Positions 32,763 to 42,416 of a stretch of 64,000 nucleotides of DNA are shown here, piece after piece. Position 1 is the stretch's first letter. Every line of letters begins with the position of its first letter. Source of the DNA: CBDBBY01 sp965205055 (GTDB taxonomy: Bacteria > Pseudomonadota > Alphaproteobacteria > Rhodobacterales > Rhodobacteraceae); the NCBI GenBank assembly GCA_965205055.1, contig OZ242030.1, positions 4,650,001 through 4,714,000 of the forward strand, in the 5' to 3' direction. The notes under the pieces are model-generated. The model saw only the letters and a list, made by a program, of their open reading frames with translations, ran no database searches and was not told the DNA's origin. The position numbers were made by a program, and so were the translations under genes.

Positions 32763-33917
32763 CTAATCTTCCTCGGCCCTCCGCTCCTTCCACAGACGGA
32801 CGGTGAAGCGGTGCTCCTCCGCGATCAGGTCGGGCTCCGTGCCGTTGTGCGCGCGCATCCCGGGAACGATCTTGTTGCGCACTCCCATGCCACGAGCCTC
32901 GACATAGCCGTAATCGCGCAGGACGTTGACCAAAGTTTGGTTGCGGGCGTAGCGCATGCCGGCCTTCATGCCCTCGACCGTCACCGTGTTGGGCAACCGA
33001 CCGGAGCTTCGGATTTCGAGGCGGTCGGCGTAGATCGCCAGCATGACGTCGGTCCCGGCGATGCTGTAGTCGCGGTGGACGAGCGCGTTCACGAGACCTT
33101 CCCGGACGGCGCTCTCCGGATATTCCCAGCCGGCGATCCTGCGCGCGCCTTCCAAGCGTGCCGTGGGCGCGATGTTGCGGCGTACGAAGTCCCACGCCTG
33201 ATCGACGAGGCCAGCTTCGACGATGGAACCGTCGGCGGCCCCCAATGGAACCAGAGGACCGTTCAGGTCTTCGTCGGCGCGGGTCGCATAGTCGGATTCG
33301 AGGCCCGGAAAACAGATCGCGCGGACGCCCGATTGCGGCAGGTATCTTTTCGTCGCAAGCCCGAAGAGGAGAAGTCCGTCGACCGTGGCCACGAGCGCGC
33401 CGGCGGACTCAGTCATAAGTTCCAAATTGCTGAGAAGCGTTTCCCAACCGGCCCGGTCGTCTGTCTCGGGCGCATCGCCTCCTTGGACACGGGTCAGGTA
33501 ATCGCGAAGGCGGCGGAGATCAAGCGCGTCGAAACCGGCGCCGGGCACGGGCTTCAAGCCATAGCGCAGGCGGCCCGACGCTTGGTACATCCGTTCAAGT
33601 TCCTCGCGACTCGCTTCTTGCGACGTACTGCCCGCACGGATGTAATAGGTTCGACGATTGTCGTGGACCCGCGCGTAGGGTTTGTCCGGGCCGACCGCGA
33701 CGCGGACGCCGAGCACGTTCCGACCCGGCTCGACCTCCCGCGCCCATGACAGATTCGGAAGCACCGGGGGTTCAATCTTGCTCCGGCACAGCTCGACCAC
33801 CCACTCTTCCAGACAATCCCGAGTCGTGCCGGAGACGCTGCCATCGTCCTCGACGCCGAGCAGCACGATGCCGCCATCAAGGTTGAGAAAGGCAACGAGC
33901 TCCTTGGCTAGATTCAT
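32763..33917 (-). CDS. AlbA_2 (Schlafen-like) / HATPase_c_4 ATP-binding protein, N-terminus frameshifted
   Basis: A 384-residue protein starting in the middle of the Schlafen AlbA_2 domain (FLNLDGGIVLLGVEDDGSV), with the C-terminal GHKL-like part AVREGLVNALVHRDYS and the helix-turn-helix-like end. The usual beginning is present just upstream in another frame: an ATG at 33999 with GAGGAC gives MNRAELLDLLRGGE and STVEFKRDDVQN. Deleting one base near 33915 would fuse the two into a normal protein of about 411 residues. The gene is thus either disrupted or the shorter start is used. Family members are transcription regulators or parts of phage-defence and toxin systems. Confidence 0.75.
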   Translation of the reverse strand: MNLAKELVAFLNLDGGIVLLGVEDDGSVSGTTRDCLEEWVVELCRSKIEPPVLPNLSWAREVEPGRNVLGVRVAVGPDKPYARVHDNRRTYYIRAGSTSQEASREELERMYQASGRLRYGLKPVPGAGFDALDLRRLRDYLTRVQGGDAPETDDRAGWETLLSNLELMTESAGALVATVDGLLLFGLATKRYLPQSGVRAICFPGLESDYATRADEDLNGPLVPLGAADGSIVEAGLVDQAWDFVRRNIAPTARLEGARRIAGWEYPESAVREGLVNALVHRDYSIAGTDVMLAIYADRLEIRSSGRLPNTVTVEGMKAGMRYARNQTLVNVLRDYGYVEARGMGVRNKIVPGMRAHNGTEPDLIAEEHRFTVRLWKERRAEED

Positions 33918-33995
33918 GGTTCTGCACGTCGTCGCGTTTGAATTCCACGGTCGAGTCCTCGCCGCCGCGGAGCAGGTCGAGCAATTCGGCCCTGT

Positions 33996-34193
33996 TCATC
34001 GGACGTCCTCAAAATCCGTATTCAGCCGACGGGTCTCGAAAGCATCCCTGCCGCCTTCGAGAATGTCCTCGAGCAGATCCCGCACCGATTGCGTGTCGAT
34101 CGATCCCATATGCTCGGGTTTGATCACAGCCTTGCCCTCGTCCGCTTCGCCTTCCGCCGTCAGTCCGAGTATCAATTCGGCGTCTCCGAGCAC
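33996..34193 (-). CDS. short or truncated protein upstream of the AlbA_2 gene
   Basis: A 65-residue frame from a GTG at 34193 to a stop that overlaps the ATG of the AlbA_2 frame (ATGA at 33996-33999). The sequence is acidic, with VIKPEHMGSIDTQSVRDLLE and RRLNTDFEDVR. It looks like the C-terminal end of a larger protein whose upstream part is lost; a stop stands just before the start. The overlap indicates an operon with the AlbA_2 gene. No family is recognised. Confidence 0.4.
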   Translation of the reverse strand: MLGDAELILGLTAEGEADEGKAVIKPEHMGSIDTQSVRDLLEDILEGGRDAFETRRLNTDFEDVR

Positions 34194-34328
34194 TTTACAG
34201 GCTCAGCATTTATGCGACGTTTCGGGGTCCGATTCGTCTGCGTCCGAGGCTGGGTTATAGGATTTGGTTGGGTTGTTTTCCAGTGTCCGGTTTGTTTGGT
34301 TTTTCGGGGCGAGCCGACGGTCGGCGAA

Positions 34329-35714
34329 TTAGCAGTTCGGGACGTTGACGGCGAGTCCTCCCAGTGAAGTCTCTTTGTACTTTTCGTTCATGTCTTTGCC
34401 GGTTTGCCGCATCGTTTCGATGCATGAATCGAGAGGCACGCAATGCATCCCGTCGCCTCTCAGGCTGAGGGAAGCCGATGTGACCGCTTTCACGGCTCCG
34501 AGGCCGTTGCGTTCGATGCAGGGAATCTGGACCAGCCCTGCAATGGGATCGCATGTCATTCCCAGATGGTGTTCCAGCGCGATTTCTGCCGCGTTCTCGA
34601 TTTGCTCCGCCGTGCCGCCGAGAACCGCGCACAGTCCCGCGGCGGCCATCGCGGACGCGGTTCCGACCTCGGCTTGGCAGCCGCATTCCGCTCCGGAGAT
34701 GGAGGCGTTGCGCTTGACGATGCCGCCGATGGCCGCTGCGACAAGAAGGAAATCGGCGACTTGATTGCGCCGCGCGGTCGGCACGTGATCGAGAAAATAC
34801 TTGATCGTTGCGGGAACGACGCCCGCCGCTCCGTTGGTCGGCGCGGTCACGATTTGACCCCCGCTTGCGTTTTCCTCGTTCACCGCCATTGCGTAAACCG
34901 AAATCCAGTCATTGATGGAATGCGGCGCGATCAGATTGTTTCCGCGTTCCTTCATCAGCGCTTTATGAATCGAGCATGCGCGCCGCTTCACGCCGAGGCC
35001 GCCGGGAAGAACGCCGTCAGCCGCCAATCCTCGGCTTATGCATCTGCTCATCGCGTCCCATATGGATTCGATTCCGTCTTCGATTCCGTCTTCGATTTCT
35101 TTCGCGGATCGAATCGCGAGTTCGTTGGCGCGCATCAAGGACGCGATGTCCAATCCGCTTTGGCGCGATTGCTTGAGCAGCCCGGCGGCATTCCGGAACG
35201 GGAACGGCACTTCGGGTCCGGCGGGGCGGGAGCGCTGCGAGCCGAGTTCGGCGCTCGTCGCGACAAATCCGCCGCCTGTGGAATAGAATATTTCTTGAAG
35301 GATCACGTCGTTCTGCTTGTCCAGCGCGGTGAATGTCATCCCGTTCGTGTGGCCCGGCAATCGGTCGTCGTAAGCGAATTCAATATCTTCGGCCGGATTG
35401 AAGCGCAGCCGTCCAAGGCCGTCCGGAGAGACCGAACCTTGGGACGCGATCATCGCGAGGGCCGTCTCCGCTTTTTCGGCATCGTATGATTCGGGATCGA
35501 ATCCCGCGAGGCCGAGAGTGACGGCCCTGTCGGTCGCATGGCCGCGCCCGGTGAATGCGAGAGATCCGTGCAGCGACACGTGCAAGGCCCAAGGCGTGAA
35601 GTCGCTGCTTCGCAGCAGGTCGAGAAATCGCGCAGCGGCGATCATCGGCCCGAATGTGTGCGAACTCGACGGTCCGACGCCGATTTTGAATATATCGAAG
35701 ACGCTGAGGAACAT
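34329..35714 (-). CDS. L-serine ammonia-lyase (iron-sulfur, single-chain)
   Basis: A 461-residue enzyme converting L-serine to pyruvate and ammonia with a 4Fe-4S cluster. The beta-like N-terminal half starts FDIFKIGVGPSSSHTFGPM. The alpha-like half holds ISGAECGCQAEVGTASAMAA, MTCDPIAGLVQIPCIERN and GMHCVPLDSCIETMRQTGKD, with the cluster cysteines. The start at 35714 puts the conserved block at the N-terminus; a longer frame is not supported. A 12-base repeat gives the odd internal run EIEDGIEDGIES. It diverges from rpiA. Confidence 0.94.
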   Translation of the reverse strand: MFLSVFDIFKIGVGPSSSHTFGPMIAAARFLDLLRSSDFTPWALHVSLHGSLAFTGRGHATDRAVTLGLAGFDPESYDAEKAETALAMIASQGSVSPDGLGRLRFNPAEDIEFAYDDRLPGHTNGMTFTALDKQNDVILQEIFYSTGGGFVATSAELGSQRSRPAGPEVPFPFRNAAGLLKQSRQSGLDIASLMRANELAIRSAKEIEDGIEDGIESIWDAMSRCISRGLAADGVLPGGLGVKRRACSIHKALMKERGNNLIAPHSINDWISVYAMAVNEENASGGQIVTAPTNGAAGVVPATIKYFLDHVPTARRNQVADFLLVAAAIGGIVKRNASISGAECGCQAEVGTASAMAAAGLCAVLGGTAEQIENAAEIALEHHLGMTCDPIAGLVQIPCIERNGLGAVKAVTSASLSLRGDGMHCVPLDSCIETMRQTGKDMNEKYKETSLGGLAVNVPNC

Positions 35715-35837
35715 TGAGGAAAACCCTGATGAAGATATTGCAACCGATTCCAGTTTGCGGGAACATGGTGTAACGAATGCGACAGATGAACTGCAATTCC
35801 GCCAAATCCGCATTCGAATCAAGCTTTACGGATTCGG

Positions 35838-36599
35838 ATGCTTCTCTCAGAGGACAAACCGTTGCCGATCAGGGGAATCGAATCCGAGCGCGAACTTAAG
35901 CCGTCGGACAGGGCCAAGATCGCCGCCGCGAGGCGTGCGCTAGACGAAGTTCGCGATGGAATGCGCGTCGGCTTGGGCACCGGTTCGACGGCAAGATGGT
36001 TCGTAAGATTGCTCGGCGAAAAGGTTCGACAAGAAGGGCTGCGGCTGCTGGCGGTGCCTACATCGCTTGCGACGGCCGAACTTGCCCGCGACGAAGGAAT
36101 TCCCTTGGCCGAATTGAGCGAAATCGACGGCAAATTGGACCTGACCGTCGACGGAGCGGATGAATTCGATGCCGGTCTCAATCTTCTGAAGGGCGGCGGA
36201 GGCGCGCTTCTGCGGGAAAAAATCGTCGCGGCCGCCTCGAAAAGGATGTTCGTCATCGCCGACGAAACCAAAGCGGTAAGGCGGCTCGGCCGCTTTCCGC
36301 TGCCGGTTGAGATCGCGCAGTTCTCTTGGAGCGCGACGGCGGCCCGCGTCGAAGAGGCGCTGTCCGATCTTCGATACGGGAATCGCGCCCGAACTTTGAG
36401 ATTCGCCGACGCGGAACCGTTCGAAACCGACGGCGGGAATTACATTCTGGATTTCGCTATGGAAGAGATCGCTGATCCGGGGGATTTGTCCAAAGCGCTA
36501 AGCGAAGTTCCGGGCGTGTTGGAACATGGCCTGTTCTGCGGGCTCTGCGACCGCGTCGCGGTCGGGAGCGAAGACGGCAGCGTCAGAATCGTTGATTGA
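35838..36599 (+). CDS. rpiA: ribose-5-phosphate isomerase A
   Basis: A 253-residue enzyme of the pentose phosphate pathway, slightly longer than the usual 220-230 residues because of an N-terminal tail. Motifs are GLGTGSTARWFVRLLGEKV, DLTVDGADEFDAGLNLLKGG (catalytic Asp residues), GGGALLREKIVAAAS with Glu and Lys, and the end EHGLFCGLCDRVAVGSEDG. It is followed by the glutathione reductase gene in the same direction, a usual alphaproteobacterial neighbourhood. Confidence 0.95.
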   Translation: MLLSEDKPLPIRGIESERELKPSDRAKIAAARRALDEVRDGMRVGLGTGSTARWFVRLLGEKVRQEGLRLLAVPTSLATAELARDEGIPLAELSEIDGKLDLTVDGADEFDAGLNLLKGGGGALLREKIVAAASKRMFVIADETKAVRRLGRFPLPVEIAQFSWSATAARVEEALSDLRYGNRARTLRFADAEPFETDGGNYILDFAMEEIADPGDLSKALSEVPGVLEHGLFCGLCDRVAVGSEDGSVRIVD

Positions 36600-36794
36600 A
36601 TCGAAGCGGTTCGTCGTTCCGGCGGCGTTCAGTTTTGCCGTCCGGCTGCGAAGGAGGCATTGAATTCAGCCGGATCGCCGCAATTGGGCCGATGTAGCCT
36701 TGACGCTCATCCCTTTGGCGGGCATATGCTTGAAATCATTCGCCGCCCGACGAAACTTGCTGGAGCGGCGGGCGAGAGGTTGCGCAGAGAGCCG

Positions 36795-38150
36795 ATGACA
36801 TTCGACTACGACCTGTTTGTGATCGGCGGAGGGTCCGGAGGGATACGGGCTGCAAGGCTTGCTGCGGCGGAAGGCGCGAAAGTGGCCTTGGCCGAGGAAT
36901 ACAGGCTTGGCGGAACCTGCGTCATTCGAGGATGCGTTCCGAAAAAGCTGATGGTCTATGCCTCGGATTTCGCCGATGCCTTCAAGAACGCGAACGGCTA
37001 CGGATGGAGCGTCGACGGCTCCGAGTTCGACTGGTCCCGTTTCATCGCTGCCAAAGCTCTCGAGATTGGACGCCTTGAGGGAATATATAGGAAAAATCTC
37101 GAGAATGCCGGCGTCGAAGTTTTCAGCGAGCGTGCCGTCCTTGCCGATGCGCACACCGTTCTGTTGCGGTCAGGCCGCCGGATTGCCTCGCGATTCATAC
37201 TCGTCTCGACCGGCGGGTCGCCGTTCGTTCCGAAGGTTCCGGGAGCGGAACATGTCGCAACCTCCAACGATGTGTTTCAATTCGAGAGCCTTCCGGCTCG
37301 GGTTCTGATCGTCGGCGGCGGCTATATCGCTTGCGAATTCGCAGGAATTCTGAACGGAATGGGCTCGGAGGTTGTGCAATGCTATCGGGGCGAGCAAATT
37401 CTGCGCGGCTTCGACGACGACATCAGATCGCACGTGTCCGAAGCGATGTCGAATCGAGGAATAGATCTGCGGCTCGGAACACGGATCGAAAAAATCTTCC
37501 CGTCCGGAACGAGCTTGGAAGTGGAAGCATCCGACGGCGGGACTTTCGTCGTCGATTCCGTGGTTTATGCGACCGGCCGGGCGCCGAACACCGGAGGGCT
37601 CAATTTGGAGGCCGCGGGCGTTGAACTGACGCCCAAGGGCGCGGTGGTCGTGGACGAATATTCGCAGACGGCCGCGCCGTCGATATTCGCGGTCGGCGAC
37701 GTGACCGACAGGATCAATCTTACGCCGGTCGCGATCAGAGAAGGCGCCGCATTCGTGGAGACCGTGTTCAAAGGGAATCCGACTCCGGTCGACCATGCGG
37801 ATGTGCCGACTGCGGCGTTCACTCGTCCCGAAGTGGGAACGGTCGGATTGACGGAGGCGCAGGCGTCCGAGGCAGGTCCGACCGATGTTTACGTCGCGCG
37901 GTTCAGGCCGCTGTCGGGCTCGCTTTCGGGAAAGACGGAACAAGTCCTGATGAAGCTTGTCGTCGGCAGACCGGACCGCCGCGTTTTGGGAGTTCACATC
38001 GTCGGCGAGGGCGCTGCGGAAATGATCCAGCTCGCCGCGGTCGCGGTCAAGATGAGAGCGACGAAAGAGGATTTCGACCGCACGGTTGCGGTTCACCCGA
38101 CGACGGCTGAGGAGCTGGTGACATTCAAGGAACCGGCGCGGTCCACTTGA
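36795..38150 (+). CDS. gor: glutathione-disulfide reductase
   Basis: A 451-residue FAD/NADPH flavoprotein that reduces oxidised glutathione in the cytoplasm. It has the FAD motif LFVIGGGSGGIRAARLAA, the redox disulfide GGTCVIRGCVPKKLM, the NADPH motif VLIVGGGYIACEFAGIL, the central GDVTDRINLTPVA and the C-terminal active-site pair TVAVHPTTAEELV. Length is normal. The ATG at 36795 is preferred over the much longer upstream frame because the FAD motif starts a few residues after it. Confidence 0.95.
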   Translation: MTFDYDLFVIGGGSGGIRAARLAAAEGAKVALAEEYRLGGTCVIRGCVPKKLMVYASDFADAFKNANGYGWSVDGSEFDWSRFIAAKALEIGRLEGIYRKNLENAGVEVFSERAVLADAHTVLLRSGRRIASRFILVSTGGSPFVPKVPGAEHVATSNDVFQFESLPARVLIVGGGYIACEFAGILNGMGSEVVQCYRGEQILRGFDDDIRSHVSEAMSNRGIDLRLGTRIEKIFPSGTSLEVEASDGGTFVVDSVVYATGRAPNTGGLNLEAAGVELTPKGAVVVDEYSQTAAPSIFAVGDVTDRINLTPVAIREGAAFVETVFKGNPTPVDHADVPTAAFTRPEVGTVGLTEAQASEAGPTDVYVARFRPLSGSLSGKTEQVLMKLVVGRPDRRVLGVHIVGEGAAEMIQLAAVAVKMRATKEDFDRTVAVHPTTAEELVTFKEPARST

Positions 38151-38221
38151 ATCATTGCGGCGACTCACACATTTGGACACAATGGCTCATTCGATTCGGA
38201 AAACAGGAGCGGAATTTTCCA

Positions 38222-39310
38222 ATGACGGGAAACAACAAGGGAGGTCCTTGGGGCGGCGGTGGCGGAGGCTACGGCGGCGATCAAGGACCGAATATCCCTG
38301 AAATCGACAAAATTGTGGAGCGCGGTCGAGACCGGCTCAAGGACATCATGGGCGGCGGGCAAGGCGGCCGCAAGCGCCCGAAAGGGGACGCGCCGAAGTT
38401 TCCGCGCGGATTGGTCGTGATTGTCGGTCTAGGCTTGATCGGGCTCTGGGCCTTCCAATCATTCTACTCGGTCAAGCCGGAAGAGCGTTCGGTTGAGCTG
38501 CTTCTCGGCGAATACTCCCAAACCGGCCAGCCCGGATTGAATTTTGCGCCATGGCCGGTGGTCACCAAGGAAATCATTTCCGTGACGCGCGAGCGAACGG
38601 AAGACATCGGTGTCGGTCGCGGAGCGCGGGTCGACGAAGGTTTGATGCTGACCGGCGACGAAAACATCATCGACGTGGACTTCCAGATCGTATGGAACAT
38701 CAGCGATCCGGCGAAGTTCCTGTTCAATCTGGCGGACCCTACGGAAACCATCCGGGCGGTGTCCGAATCCGCCATGCGTGAGATCATGGCGCAGAGCGAT
38801 CTTGCTCCGATCCTCAATAGGGACAGGGGCATCGTGGCCGCAAATCTCCAGCGGCTGATTCAATCGACCTTGGACAGATATGAATCGGGAATGAATGTCG
38901 TTCGCGTGAACTTCGATCGCGCGGACCCGCCGAGGGAGGTCATCGACAGCTTCCGCGAGGTTCAGGCCGCCGAGCAGGAGCGCGATAGGCTGGAAAAGGA
39001 AGCGGATGCGTACGCGAACCGCGTGACAGCGAGCGCCCGCGGCGAGGCGGCGCAATTGCTTGAAGAAGCGGAAGGCTATCGGGCGCAGGTCGTGAACCAG
39101 GCCGAAGGCGAAGCCCAGCGGTTCCTTGCAGTTCTTACGGAATACGAGAAAGCGAAGGAAGTCACCGGGCGGCGACTGTATATCGAAACGATGGAGCGCG
39201 TGCTCGGATCCGTGGACAAAGTCATACTGGATCAGGGCGCAACCGGAGAAGGGAGCGGGGTCGTTCCTTATCTTCCCCTCAACGAACTCCGCAAAGGAGG
39301 GACGAACTGA
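38222..39310 (+). CDS. hflK: FtsH protease activity modulator HflK
   Basis: A 362-residue membrane protein with a Gly-rich start, one transmembrane segment (LVVIVGLGLIGLWAFQSFY) and a periplasmic SPFH/band 7 domain (SVKPEERSVELLLGEY onwards). It ends in a long coiled region with REVQAAEQERDRLEKEADAY. With HflC it forms the large cage that encloses FtsH and controls its access to membrane substrates. Its stop overlaps the hflC start by one base. The order hflK-hflC-DUF2065-degP is conserved. Confidence 0.95.
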   Translation: MTGNNKGGPWGGGGGGYGGDQGPNIPEIDKIVERGRDRLKDIMGGGQGGRKRPKGDAPKFPRGLVVIVGLGLIGLWAFQSFYSVKPEERSVELLLGEYSQTGQPGLNFAPWPVVTKEIISVTRERTEDIGVGRGARVDEGLMLTGDENIIDVDFQIVWNISDPAKFLFNLADPTETIRAVSESAMREIMAQSDLAPILNRDRGIVAANLQRLIQSTLDRYESGMNVVRVNFDRADPPREVIDSFREVQAAEQERDRLEKEADAYANRVTASARGEAAQLLEEAEGYRAQVVNQAEGEAQRFLAVLTEYEKAKEVTGRRLYIETMERVLGSVDKVILDQGATGEGSGVVPYLPLNELRKGGTN

Positions 39311-40188
39311 TGAGCAGAATTACCATTATTATCGCCATCGCGGTGATCCTCGTGGCGGGCGTGCTGAGTTCCGTCTTCATCGTCGATGAACGCGAGAAAG
39401 CGCTTGTACTTCAATTCGGCCAGGTTCGCAGGGTCAAGGAAGATCCAGGCCTGTCGTTCAAGATTCCGCTCATCCAGGAGGTCGTGCGATACGACGACCG
39501 GATATTGTCTTTGGAGACGCAGCCTTTGGAGGTGACGCCGCTCGATGATCGGCGATTGGTCGTAGACGCCTTCGCGCGATACCGAATCGTGGACGTCGTC
39601 CGGTTCCGGGAAGCCGTAGGCGTCGAGGGAGTGCGCTCCGCCGAAAGCCGGCTTGAACGGATTTTGAACGCCGCGACCCGGGAAGTTCTGGGCTCCGTCG
39701 CGTCCAACACAGTTCTCTCGGCTGACCGCGCAGCCTTGATCGGGCAGATCAGAGATACCGCGATCGGCGAGGCGGAAAATCTGGGCGTCGCCATCATCGA
39801 CGTCCGTCTCAAGCGAACCGATCTTCCGACGCAGAACTTGGAGGCGACATTCGCAAGAATGCGGGCGGAGAGGGAGCGTGAGGCAGCCGACGAAATCGCC
39901 CGGGGCGAAGAAGCGGCTCAGAAGGTGCGCGCGCAAGCTGACCGGACGCAGGTCGAGATCGTATCGGAAGCTCAGAAGCAGGCCGAGATCACGCGAGGCG
40001 AAGCGGATGCGGAGCGGAACCGCATATTTGCGAGCGCCTTCGGCCGGGATCCGGAATTTTTCAAATTCTACAGATCCTTGAACGCCTATTCGGAAGCTTT
40101 CAAATCGGAGAACACGACGTTCGTCATAGCCCCGGACGGCGAATTTTTCGAATATCTCGAAGCCGTCGGAGATTTCGTCGAAGAGTGA
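39310..40188 (+). CDS. hflC: protease modulator HflC
   Basis: A 292-residue partner of HflK with an N-terminal membrane anchor (IIIAIAVILVAGVLSSVFI), the SPFH domain with VLQFGQVRRVKEDPGLSFK, VVDAFARYRI and IDVRLKRTDLP, and a helical region ending FKSENTTFVIAPDGEFFEYL. AAAGGAGG lies before the ATG and the gene overlaps hflK by one base. HflC together with HflK regulates FtsH. The stop overlaps the GTG of the next gene. Confidence 0.95.
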   Translation: MSRITIIIAIAVILVAGVLSSVFIVDEREKALVLQFGQVRRVKEDPGLSFKIPLIQEVVRYDDRILSLETQPLEVTPLDDRRLVVDAFARYRIVDVVRFREAVGVEGVRSAESRLERILNAATREVLGSVASNTVLSADRAALIGQIRDTAIGEAENLGVAIIDVRLKRTDLPTQNLEATFARMRAEREREAADEIARGEEAAQKVRAQADRTQVEIVSEAQKQAEITRGEADAERNRIFASAFGRDPEFFKFYRSLNAYSEAFKSENTTFVIAPDGEFFEYLEAVGDFVEE

Positions 40189-40379
40189 TAAGCGAACTCG
40201 TACTTGCGATCGGGCTGGTCGCAGCGATTGAGGGGCTGGTGCTTGCGCTGGCCCCTAAGCGCATTGAAGATGCGATGCGCATCCTGGCAGCGATGTCGCC
40301 CGAAGCCCGCAGACTGATCGGACTTTCCGCGCTGTCGCTGGGCGTATTGATCATCTGGATTGCGCGGAACCTGCTGTAG
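40185..40379 (+). CDS. DUF2065 family small membrane protein
   Basis: A 64-residue protein of two membrane helices (LAIGLVAAIEGLVLALAP and LSALSLGVLIIWIARNLL), matching the DUF2065 pattern. It starts at a GTG that overlaps the hflC stop (GTGA), so it is coupled to hflC. Genes of this family occur regularly between hflC and degP or purA; the function is unknown but probably linked to the HflKC-FtsH membrane complex. Confidence 0.88.
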   Translation: MISELVLAIGLVAAIEGLVLALAPKRIEDAMRILAAMSPEARRLIGLSALSLGVLIIWIARNLL

Positions 40380-40590
40380 CCTGCGCCGGTCCGTTCGCCG
40401 ATGCGATGGCCGCGTCGCGCCCAGGTTCCGATTCCGTCAAGATGGAGGACCGCCGCTCGCCAGCTGGAACCGATCGTCTTGCATAACAAAAGATTTAGGC
40501 TGCTTGCCTTGAATGCAACGAGCCGAAATCCAATTTTGGGAAGGGTATGCGAGAATGCCGTCCAGCGGCGACAGATAAGGAGAAACAGGC

Positions 40591-42066
40591 ATGATGCCAG
40601 CAAGTTTTTGCAGAAACTTGGATTTCAGAAGCGGAATGACCGGATTGAAGGGAGTGCTTACGAGTTTCGCATTGGTCTCGGGACAGGCGGTTCTTGGGAG
40701 CGCGGCGGCCGCTCACGACGGATACGCCGATCTGGTGGAGCAGCTCATGCCGTCGGTCGTCAACATCAACGTCACGAAGGAAGAGCAGGCCGCCAACATT
40801 CCCAGTTTCAACCTGCCGGAAGGCACGCCGTTCGAAGAGTATTTCCGCAGATTCATGAATCCGGACGAGGAAAGGCTGCCGACCCAGCCCGTGGTCGGAG
40901 CCGGCGCGGGGTTCATCATTTCGAAAGACGGATACATCGTGACCAACCACCACGTCGTCGTCGATGCGAGCGAAATCCAGATTGAAACCCTCGACGGAAC
41001 GTACATGGAGGCGACTCTCGTCGGCGCCGACCCGAACACCGACATCGCTCTTCTGAAGGTCGAGAGCGCAACGCCGCTTTCTTCGGTGGGATTCGGAAAC
41101 AGCGATGAGGTCCGCGTCGGCGACACCGTCCTTGCGATAGGCAACCCGCATCGATTGGGATTCTCTGTTTCGACCGGAATTGTTTCCGCGCGAAACCGGC
41201 AGCTGTCCGGTCCGTTCGATGACTTCATCCAGACCGATGCGGCCATAAATCTAGGCAACTCCGGCGGCCCGCTATTCAACACCGACGGCGAAGTGATCGG
41301 CGTCAACACGTTGATTTTGAGTTCCCAGCCCGGAGCGTCAGGCGGCGGCTCGATCGGCATCGGATTTTCGATGGCGTCGAACGTCGTGACGAATGTGGTC
41401 GATCAGCTGCGAGAATTCGGAGCGACCCGGCGCGGTTGGCTGGGCGTCAGAATCCAATCGGTGACGGAAGATTTGGCAGCGGCGCTAGGGATGGACGCGC
41501 CGTCCGGCGCTCTGGTCGCCGAATTGCTCGATGGTCCTGCCGCTGAAGCAGGCTTGCAGCGAGGCGACGTCATTTTGACCTTCGACGGGAAAGACGTGCC
41601 GAGCAGCCGAGATCTCGTGCTGATGATCGCGGAGACGGAGTCCGACACCAAAGTGACGGTAGGGGTGCTTCGCCAAGGGGAAATGCAAATGATCGAAGTC
41701 GAGCTTGCCAGCCGCGAGCAAGCTGAAGCTGTAGGCGTCGCATCGGCTTCTCCTGCTGAGCCTGAAACGGAGAGCGCCATCTTGGGAATCGTCGTTGCTG
41801 AGATTACTCCGGACGTTCGCGACGGTTTGGGTCTCGGCGAAAATGTCCAAGGCGTTGTCGTGGTCGAGGTCGATGCTGAATCCGATGCTTATTCCAAAGA
41901 CATCCGGAGAGGCGACTTGATACTTGAGGTCGACTACGAGCCGGTAGTCGGCCCTGAAGATTTCGTTGCCAAAATTGAAGAGGCGAAAGAAGCCGGATCA
42001 AAGACGTTGCTGATTTTTGTGCAAAGATCGGACGTCACCCGGTATTTAGCCCTTTCGCTGGAGTAA
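40591..42066 (+). CDS. Do-family periplasmic serine protease (DegP/DegQ-like)
   Basis: A 491-residue secreted protease-chaperone. The signal peptide extends to about residue 41 (VLGSAAAAHD). The catalytic triad is His121 in IVTNHHVV, Asp151 in PNTDIALLK and Ser224 in NLGNSGGPLF. Two PDZ domains follow (about 265-355 and 385-480). It degrades or refolds damaged envelope proteins. Placement after hflK-hflC-DUF2065 is the standard arrangement and groups membrane protein quality-control genes. Confidence 0.95.
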   Translation: MMPASFCRNLDFRSGMTGLKGVLTSFALVSGQAVLGSAAAAHDGYADLVEQLMPSVVNINVTKEEQAANIPSFNLPEGTPFEEYFRRFMNPDEERLPTQPVVGAGAGFIISKDGYIVTNHHVVVDASEIQIETLDGTYMEATLVGADPNTDIALLKVESATPLSSVGFGNSDEVRVGDTVLAIGNPHRLGFSVSTGIVSARNRQLSGPFDDFIQTDAAINLGNSGGPLFNTDGEVIGVNTLILSSQPGASGGGSIGIGFSMASNVVTNVVDQLREFGATRRGWLGVRIQSVTEDLAAALGMDAPSGALVAELLDGPAAEAGLQRGDVILTFDGKDVPSSRDLVLMIAETESDTKVTVGVLRQGEMQMIEVELASREQAEAVGVASASPAEPETESAILGIVVAEITPDVRDGLGLGENVQGVVVVEVDAESDAYSKDIRRGDLILEVDYEPVVGPEDFVAKIEEAKEAGSKTLLIFVQRSDVTRYLALSLE

Positions 42067-42186
42067 TCGCTTCCGTCCCGAGCTTGAACGCGCCGCTTTC
42101 GGCAGACCCCGAGAACGGCGCGGATTCGCTCGAGAGCCATTGCGGAATCATTGATTTTGCGACGCTGCCGAAAGACCGAAATCCGG

Positions 42187-42310
42187 GGGTGCGTCCCATT
42201 TTTGGGAAGATCGGCGGTTCCACGCTTTCGGGTATCGATCAGGTTTGCAGTCAAGGGCTGCAATCGGGACCTGCACGGTTCAGCATGGATCGGTCCCGCC
42301 GCCCCAGCGT
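42187..42310 (+). mobile_element. 5' end remnant of an ISKra4-type element
   Basis: GGGTGCGTCCCATTTTTGG (42187) is a diverged terminal repeat. The following bases, with CCACGCTTTCGGGT and GCATGGATCGGTCCCG, match the non-coding leader of the intact IS (read from 47751 leftward). The transposase part is missing. It lies just outside the 3' end of the ATPase pair. Confidence 0.7.
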
Positions 42311-42416
42311 CTGGGCGGAGTCACAACAATGGGTGAGTTCTAACAATGAGTTCCGTTTACCAACCCCGGATAAACCAGTGAAATTTGCTTGATTGCGAAC
42401 GGCGAAGCAGTTCGTT

